Part shown: piece after piece, positions 13,984 to 18,092 of the stretch
How positions within the stretch are numbered: the stretch's first letter is position 1
Layout: every line of letters begins with the position of its first letter
NCBI GenBank assembly: GCA_041740975.1
Contig: JBGSKV010000099.1
Location: forward strand, 1 to 18,092
Source of the DNA: JBGSKV01 sp041740975
GTDB lineage: Bacteria > Bdellovibrionota_B > Oligoflexia > Oligoflexales > JALZUQ01
Direction of reading: 5' to 3'
DNA length: 18,092 bases
The notes under the pieces: model-generated
What the model was told of the DNA's origin: nothing
The model's database searches: none
The model's input: the letters and a program-made list of their open reading frames with translations, nothing else
Position numbers and translations under genes: made by a program

Positions 13984-15101
13984 CTCAACCCCACCCGCGC
14001 ATTTTTTGCAATATGTTGAGCAATGGCATCGATGGACAAAAGCTCAAAGCATAATTTGTCGCCGAAACGACATTTGGTGCGACCGTGTTTGGAGCAAGGG
14101 CGGCAACCCAACGAAGCTGAAAAAGCTTGGCTACCAGGAAGGTGCGGTGCAAAACCAAAACCTTCGGCAGTTGGTCCGAATAACATAGTCACAGGAACGT
14201 TAACAGCTTCGGCAATATGACTAAGACCAGCATCATTTCCCAGTAAGGCTTTGCATCTGGAGACCGCAATAGCGCTTTCCACTATGGAAGTTTGTCCTGC
14301 CAAGTTCATAATGGGGCCAGGCCAATTTAACTTTTCAAGAATATGGACACTCGTTTCTCTGTCATCGGCATTTCCAATAAACAAAAGTCCAAAATTTTGT
14401 TTAGGAGAATGAGTTTGTAGCTCGACCTTTAATCGCTCAACGATTCGCACAATTAAACTCAGTGGGGCTTTCTTAGTGGGAAAGGATGCGCCTGGCGCAA
14501 TGGCTATCCAGCAACCATACTTCAACTCTTTTTCCCAAATACGCTGGGTGTCACCTAAGGCTGCGAGTGGCAGCTTGGGTTTAGAGATTAAAGATGCGTT
14601 CGATGGGTTTTCCTTCAATTGACCAATAGCTATCAAAGCCCTGATCACCGTCTGTTCCATCAGCTCATACTGTAAAATTTGTGGATGCCGAACGCTTTTC
14701 GGCAGTTCTTTCTGTCTTGAGCGTAAGCGAGCCTTTAGGACTAAGAGGTTTCGAAGTGTACGCAACTTGTTACTTCGAATCAGCGGCGAGTTGGAAAGCT
14801 GACGTAGCTTTCTTGTAAACAAGTAAGACTTGGGATTACACTGCAGGTCCACGATGCAGTTCACACTACGAAGCCTGTCGAGTTCAATTGCGGACAACGG
14901 TGCGTCGTTGTGAACACCAATGCAGTCCACTTCAGGGTAAAAGCTTTTAATCAAATCAATTGCGGGACTAGAACCAATCCATATGCAACGCACATCGGGC
15001 GCCAGGTCTTTCAAGAGCTGAAGACACCCGGTAGCCAGAACAACATCACCAATGGCGCGTAATCTGTAGATAGCAATCGTAACAGTTGGACTTTTTTTCA
15101 G
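13980..15101 (-). CDS. GT9 heptosyltransferase (ADP-heptose:LPS type), CTG start
   Basis: Glycosyltransferase family 9 enzyme of LPS inner core synthesis, similar to WaaC/WaaF. From the CTG at 15099-15101 the protein has 373 residues and begins MKKSPTVTIAIYRLRAIGDV, the expected first strand; Asp19 matches the catalytic Asp of the family. Other motifs: IAPGASFPTKKAP, LLGNDAGLSHIAEA, TMLFGPT and a C-terminal Cys-rich LGCRPCSKHGRTKCRFGDKLC. The first ordinary start (TTG at 15014) would delete the AIGD motif and the first Rossmann strand. No ATG, GTG or TTG lies in frame between, while AAAAGG sits seven bases before the CTG. It overlaps waaA by four bases. The acceptor (first or second heptose) is not resolved. 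Confidence 0.85.
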   Translation of the reverse strand: MKKSPTVTIAIYRLRAIGDVVLATGCLQLLKDLAPDVRCIWIGSSPAIDLIKSFYPEVDCIGVHNDAPLSAIELDRLRSVNCIVDLQCNPKSYLFTRKLRQLSNSPLIRSNKLRTLRNLLVLKARLRSRQKELPKSVRHPQILQYELMEQTVIRALIAIGQLKENPSNASLISKPKLPLAALGDTQRIWEKELKYGCWIAIAPGASFPTKKAPLSLIVRIVERLKVELQTHSPKQNFGLLFIGNADDRETSVHILEKLNWPGPIMNLAGQTSIVESAIAVSRCKALLGNDAGLSHIAEAVNVPVTMLFGPTAEGFGFAPHLPGSQAFSASLGCRPCSKHGRTKCRFGDKLCFELLSIDAIAQHIAKNARVGLS

Positions 15102-15108
15102 AAAACAA

Positions 15109-15116
15109 CCTTTTTT
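15109..15116 (-). promoter_or_regulatory. Shine-Dalgarno supporting the CTG start
   Basis: AAAAAAGG on the minus strand ends seven bases before the CTG at 15101. It is the only ribosome site suitably placed to include the conserved heptosyltransferase N-terminus. Confidence 0.55.
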
Positions 15117-15206
15117 AGGAATCTCACAATTTGCGCACGGGTCCCGGAAAAAAGTTTATCGATGGCCTGCAGAATTGGCAACGGAGTTTATCGAATCCTC
15201 AATAAG

Positions 15207-15222
15207 TGCTAATATTTTAGCA
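15207..15222. other. AT-rich hairpin between divergent genes
   Basis: TGCTAA-TATT-TTAGCA is a perfect 6-bp stem in the region between the divergent heptosyltransferase and membrane protein genes. It could be an operator; no clear -35/-10 pair is seen around it. Confidence 0.35.
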
Positions 15223-15238
15223 TAGTCATAATAACCAC

Positions 15239-15311
15239 CGTCATTCTGAGGGAGATCTCCCTCACCGGTTCGGCAGACACGGAACTTCGTTCTTGTTGCC
15301 TAGGAATGACG
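15239..15311. repeat. REP-like palindromic element
   Basis: Outer arms CGTCATTC (15239-15246) and GAATGACG (15304-15311) are perfect complements. Just inside the left arm is a perfect 18-bp palindrome, TGAGGGAGATCTCCCTCA (15247-15264), followed by CCG...CGG and GAAC-TTC-GTTC mini-hairpins. From memory, repeats beginning CGTCATTCTGAG are dispersed in many bacterial genomes as REP-type or MITE-like elements, and this looks like one. It ends 17 bases before the ATG at 15329, so it forms most of that gene's leader or abuts its promoter. Confidence 0.65.
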
Positions 15312-15328
15312 TTCTTAAAGCGGGACAC

Positions 15329-16495
15329 ATGTTGAATAAAATCAAAAACTACTTTGCTTCATTTGATCCACGTCAAAAACTCAATGTCATTTATTTCATT
15401 TCGGCCTCTAAGACGAGATCCTTTTCCGTTAGCCTACACATGCTTATGATTGCAGCAACATTTGCGGCCTTCCTCGTAGGTTGGGCGGCGCTGGGCGTAT
15501 TCTGGTTAGGAAATAATTTAGGTGAAACCGAAAAACTTGCTGAGGAACATAGAAATCTTCAGGCTGAACTATTCAAATTGCAAAACAAAGACGATGCTGT
15601 CTATAAAGAGGCCTATGCTCATAACTCTAAAAGCATACCTTTGGAAGTCTCATCCGAGACAAAATCAAGGTCAAAACCTGAGGCAAAAGCGGAACCTAAA
15701 GTAGAACAAAAATCTGATCAGAAAATTGAACCTAAAGTCGATACAAAACTTATAGCCAAAACTTTGGATGCTAAACCGTTGGTCAAAAATGAACCGACAA
15801 TGACGGAGTCATCAAAAAAAGAAGTAACTAAAGTTCCAGCCATAAAAGTCGAGCCGACGCTTGCCGCCATAGAAGCTAAGCCCAAAACCCAGTCTGAAGC
15901 CACTAGTGGCACGCTAGCACCAGCCCTTCCTGATGCGAGTCAAGACGACGAAGTTTCTAAATTAGAAACCAAGCCCGCAAAAATCGAAGTGTCCGTCGGA
16001 AAAAAACCAGTCGCAAAAAATCTTTCCTCTTTGTTACCCAAAACAGTTTCCGTTAAGGAGAAGTCAAAATCTTCTTACATGGCAAAAGTCGACAGTGCTA
16101 ACTTTCAAGCGAAAGACTCACGCCTACGTTTTGGCATTATTATTAAAAGTGTTGCTGAAGGTGGTTTAGTTGGCGGTGGGATTCGAGCTCGGTTAAGTTA
16201 TTTTAAAAAAGGTGAAGAGGTTCCCACTATTGTTACACTGCCTTCATCTGGCTACGATCGAAGTGGAAAGTTTCTTTTCTTGAGCACCGAGAAAGGCTCG
16301 CCTAAGGAAATAGAATTCCATGTACCGCCAGAACAAATTGATTCTTTTGATAAACTAGAAATCTCCTTGTTATCAAGCAATTGCCTAGGCGACGTTGATA
16401 AATGTCGAGAAGCCATAGATACTGCCGTTTATGAGATTCCATTAACGAAGTCAAAACCGTTAGCCAATGGCGAATCGGAAAAAGAGGCGGGTTAA
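15329..16495 (+). CDS. single-pass membrane protein with Lys/Glu/Pro-rich linker
   Basis: A 388-residue bitopic inner-membrane protein, family not recognised. The N-terminal 33 residues are cytoplasmic and basic, then one transmembrane helix (about 34-61), then a charged helical stretch (about 65-95, possible coiled coil). A long low-complexity linker of Lys, Glu, Pro and Ala follows (about 100-250), with KxEPKVxxK-like units. It ends in a compact domain (about 250-375) containing RLRFGIIIKSVAEGGLVGGG, strands and a Cys pair (CLGDVDKC). The N-terminus resembles those of periplasmic M23-type peptidases, but no peptidase domain is present. The ATG is preceded by GGGA. An upstream in-frame TTG at 15293 lies inside the REP-like element and is unlikely. 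One base separates its stop from the next gene. Confidence 0.82.
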   Translation: MLNKIKNYFASFDPRQKLNVIYFISASKTRSFSVSLHMLMIAATFAAFLVGWAALGVFWLGNNLGETEKLAEEHRNLQAELFKLQNKDDAVYKEAYAHNSKSIPLEVSSETKSRSKPEAKAEPKVEQKSDQKIEPKVDTKLIAKTLDAKPLVKNEPTMTESSKKEVTKVPAIKVEPTLAAIEAKPKTQSEATSGTLAPALPDASQDDEVSKLETKPAKIEVSVGKKPVAKNLSSLLPKTVSVKEKSKSSYMAKVDSANFQAKDSRLRFGIIIKSVAEGGLVGGGIRARLSYFKKGEEVPTIVTLPSSGYDRSGKFLFLSTEKGSPKEIEFHVPPEQIDSFDKLEISLLSSNCLGDVDKCREAIDTAVYEIPLTKSKPLANGESEKEAG

Positions 16496-16496
16496 C

Positions 16497-17576
16497 ATGC
16501 GTCGAATGTTTTTCATTAGCGCAATTCTATTGAGTTTCGCCTGTACACCTAGTCACAAAGAGCTGCAGTTGCACATTGTCGCTAGAACAGTGGACCAAGA
16601 TCCAGTGTCGGATGCGAAGGTAAGCTTAAATGGAAAGGTCTTGGGTAAAACAGACAACTTTGGCTTATTCGAAATTACGGTAAATATGCCGATTGGTGGC
16701 AAAGAACTGAATTTAGTGTCCATTGCGAAGAAAAGTGATATTCACAAATTCAAAGACGCGCTGATATATATTACCGAACAAGCGTTGGACCAAGCTCGTA
16801 CTGATATTTATCTGAAGGCCACTTTGAAAATAGATTCTCCCGTGGCTCGGCAGAAAGTCTCACAAGTTGCTGGCTCTCCTGATGTAGCAGAGCCCAAAGC
16901 TTCTCCTGCAGTGAAGCCCGAAATCAAGAAGTTAGTTGCCCAAGTTCCGCCCAAGGTGGACGTGCCCATCCTCAATAAGATTCTAAAAAAGCCAAAAACT
17001 GAATCCGCGCCGCAGAAATTAGCGACAGTGACGGCACCGAACGTTTTCAAGAAAGCCAATTCGTTTAAACGTGACGAAGAACTTTACAATAAAGCAAAAA
17101 AATCCATTGAATCCAACAATCCATACGATGCCCTGGCGACACTTAAGATATTTACAACGCATCCCTCAGGACGGCGAAATTTTAACTTGGGGATATTGTG
17201 TGGAGCTCATATAAATGAAGCGATCGCCAATTATATGGTTGCGGAGAGATATCTATCTCGTAAGGATATGAAACTCGCCCATAAACACTACGCTAAATCG
17301 GTTGATATTCTTGATCAAAGTCTAAAACACATCAATTCAGTGCCAGAGCAAATGCGAAAAAACTTTATCGTCGAAGCGAGATTCAATCGAGCTTTGGCCA
17401 TACAAAAAATGTATGTGGACTTGGCTCTCGATAGCTACAAGCTAGAGGCTTACCGGGCTTGGCGCGGTGTCTATATGAGTCTCAATCGCTTTGATAGTAA
17501 GTCGGAACGCCGGACGAATATCCAAAAATTTGCCGCCCAGAGTATGAAAGATCTCGGCGACAAAATGCTCTACTAA
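16497..17576 (+). CDS. probable lipoprotein with beta-sandwich and helical repeat domains
   Basis: A 359-residue envelope protein. MRRMFFISAILLSFACTP is a signal sequence ending in a lipobox-like SFAC (Cys16; Phe/Ser before it are not ideal). Residues about 20-115 look like a carboxypeptidase-regulatory-like or PEGA-like beta sandwich (VSDAKVSLNGKVLGKTDNFGLFEITV). A Pro/Lys/Val-rich linker (about 120-190) follows, then an all-helical C-terminus of TPR type (DEELYNKAKKSIESNNPYDAL; AEAR and YRAW helices). Such modules usually mediate protein contacts. The start ATG lies two bases after the stop of the preceding gene, with GAGG upstream; an ATG at 16467 inside the previous gene is less likely. 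The similar architecture of the two products suggests they work together across the periplasm. Confidence 0.82.
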   Translation: MRRMFFISAILLSFACTPSHKELQLHIVARTVDQDPVSDAKVSLNGKVLGKTDNFGLFEITVNMPIGGKELNLVSIAKKSDIHKFKDALIYITEQALDQARTDIYLKATLKIDSPVARQKVSQVAGSPDVAEPKASPAVKPEIKKLVAQVPPKVDVPILNKILKKPKTESAPQKLATVTAPNVFKKANSFKRDEELYNKAKKSIESNNPYDALATLKIFTTHPSGRRNFNLGILCGAHINEAIANYMVAERYLSRKDMKLAHKHYAKSVDILDQSLKHINSVPEQMRKNFIVEARFNRALAIQKMYVDLALDSYKLEAYRAWRGVYMSLNRFDSKSERRTNIQKFAAQSMKDLGDKMLY

Positions 17577-17592
17577 ATAATAGATTATTGAA

Positions 17593-17620
17593 CACTCGCT
17601 GCGCGAGTGGAGGTTGTTTT
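17593..17620 (+). terminator. hairpin and T-run after the lipoprotein gene
   Basis: CACTCGC-TGC-GCGAGTG, a perfect 7-bp stem (17593-17609), is followed after eight bases by TTTTT. The gap between stem and T-run weakens it as a terminator; the hairpin at 17626 is better. Together they may form a tandem terminator. Confidence 0.5.
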
Positions 17621-17625
17621 TAATT

Positions 17626-17660
17626 AAGCTCTGCCTTTCACAGGCGGAGCTTTTGTCTTT
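17626..17660 (+). terminator. intrinsic terminator of the 15329-17576 gene pair
   Basis: AAGCTCTGCCT (17626-17636) pairs with AGGCGGAGCTT (17642-17652) with one G/T wobble, followed by TTTTGTCTTTT. It is a convincing rho-independent terminator about 50 bases after the stop. Confidence 0.85.
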
Positions 17661-17661
17661 T

Positions 17662-17834
17662 GCGAAGAGTTTGGCAAAACTTCCCAACACTGTATCCAGA
17701 GGTTACGCTTCCCCGTTAACCTACGAGAAAAAAACGACAAGAGGCTCCTGCCCCGGGCTGCGCTGGTGTTCGCGCGTCCTGCGCTCACAACCCCCTCTAG
17801 ATACAGTGTTGGGAAGTTTTGCCAAACTCTTCGC
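17662..17834. repeat. long inverted repeat, about 41-bp arms
   Basis: The left arm (17662-17702) and right arm (17794-17834) are complementary, perfect over 35 bp (17662-17696 with 17800-17834; core TTGGCAAAACTTCCCAACAC) and continuing 6 bp inward with one mismatch. The spacer of about 91 bases is GC-rich and contains no gene. The arms would form a very stable RNA hairpin or a DNA cruciform. It could be a MITE-like insertion, two facing copies of a dispersed repeat, or a barrier between transcription units. Confidence 0.8.
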
Positions 17835-17856
17835 GAATCTCAAAATCTCCAACAGT

Positions 17857-17938
17857 GAGGCTACGCCAAACTGGGTCCCTCAATCGAACAGACGTTGCGG
17901 ATGCAACTCGTGCGGGGCGCACTCGTGTGCGGAGCCTC
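17857..17938. repeat. three-way stem structure
   Basis: GAGGCTACGC (17857-17866) pairs with GCGGAGCCTC (17929-17938) with one mismatch, enclosing two perfect small hairpins: GTTGC-GGAT-GCAAC (17894-17907) and GTGCG-GGG-CGCAC (17910-17922). The layout is that of a structured RNA module or a palindromic repeat. No coding sequence here is credible. Confidence 0.55.
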
Positions 17939-17942
17939 GCCG

Positions 17943-18085
17943 TCACAGTTTTAACCCGATGGTTGGCTGGGACAGTTGAGCCGGCTTAGATTTGTCTGGG
18001 CGGTGTCGGCTGATGCAGCCTCAATGCCCCGACAAATTCAAGTCGGGAGAACCTGACCAATCAACCAAAGAATTGAAAACTGTGA
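17943..18085. repeat. nested palindrome, candidate structured RNA or mobile repeat
   Basis: Successive complementary pairs share one centre. TCACAGTTTT (17943-17952) pairs perfectly with AAAACTGTGA (18076-18085). Next, GGTTGGCTGG (17961-17970) pairs with CCAATCAACC (18057-18066), with one wobble and one mismatch. Then ATTTGTCTGGGC (17990-18001) pairs with GCCCCGACAAAT (18026-18037), with one mismatch. At the apex is GGCTG-ATG-CAGCC (18008-18020). Such ordered nesting is unlikely by chance. Strand and function are not determined. Confidence 0.6.
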
Positions 18086-18092
18086 GTGCGAA

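Noticed and set aside
15293..15328. Upstream TTG start for the membrane protein
   Set aside because: It lies inside the REP-like palindrome and has no ribosome site; the ATG at 15329 has GGGA upstream and begins a typical N-terminus.
17442..17690. Minus-strand open frame of 82 codons
   Set aside because: It overlaps the lipoprotein gene in antisense and starts in the inverted repeat arm; it carries the same arm-encoded peptide as the frame on the other strand.
17614..17979. Plus-strand open frame of 121 codons
   Set aside because: It begins inside the terminator and spans both arms of the inverted repeat and several hairpins. No ribosome site and no recognisable protein features.
17857..18085. 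Integron attC sites
   Set aside because: The imperfect palindromes have the right size, but I find no proper RYYYAAC/GTTRRRY core pairs and no integrase or cassette genes.
17938..18090. Possible 6S RNA on the minus strand
   Set aside because: The TTAAAACTGTGACG stretch recalls part of E. coli 6S RNA from memory, and the region is a long hairpin, but the rest does not match and the central bubble is not recognisable. An Rfam 6S model scan would settle it.

Overview
The window reads as chromosomal DNA of a Gram-negative bacterium of moderate GC content. Two lipopolysaccharide core genes (a Kdo transferase and a GT9 heptosyltransferase), several lipoproteins and a type IV pilin-like protein all point to a diderm cell. 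The gene order rng / rplU-rpmA-obgE / nadD-rsfS-rlmH and the many small secreted proteins and lipoproteins suggest the deltaproteobacterial or Bdellovibrionota neighbourhood. That placement is inference. There are no phage, transposase, CRISPR, rRNA or tRNA genes.

Layout. Bases 121-5865 hold loosely packed, alternating genes: a type IV pilin-like protein, a 49-residue charged protein, a secreted Cys-rich protein with a Kunitz-like tail, an isoaspartyl peptidase/asparaginase, an O-methyltransferase downstream of a lipase lipoprotein, a GNAT acetyltransferase and a small Gly/Thr-rich lipoprotein. Bases 5965-9835 (minus strand) form a tight housekeeping operon, rplU-rpmA-obgE-nadD-rsfS-rlmH-comF, with a clear sigma70-type promoter near 9892-9920. 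A two-gene plus-strand unit (alpha/beta hydrolase and an exported protein, 10015-11276) lies between this operon and rng. Bases 11273-15101 (minus) are heptosyltransferase-waaA-rng, joined by overlaps and short gaps. Bases 15329-17576 (plus) are a pair: a single-pass membrane protein with a long Lys/Glu/Pro linker, and a probable lipoprotein with a similar linker and a helical C-terminus. The last 500 bases are non-coding and unusually rich in inverted repeats.

How the genes relate. The rplU operon combines ribosomal proteins, ribosome assembly and quality factors (ObgE, RsfS, RlmH), NAD synthesis (NadD) and a ComF-like phosphoribosyltransferase. The heptosyltransferase and WaaA build the inner LPS core, and rng is translationally linked to them. 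The 15329/16497 pair is the best candidate for an undescribed envelope system.

Main points of interest: non-standard starts chosen from ribosome binding sites (CTG for the heptosyltransferase; TTG for nadD, waaA and the O-methyltransferase; GTG for the pilin); a Kunitz-type Cys pattern in a bacterial secreted protein; a probably leaderless hydrolase mRNA; a palindromic REP-like element at 15239-15311; and, at the right end, a 41-bp inverted repeat followed by a roughly 143-bp nested palindrome that could be a structured RNA or a small mobile repeat.
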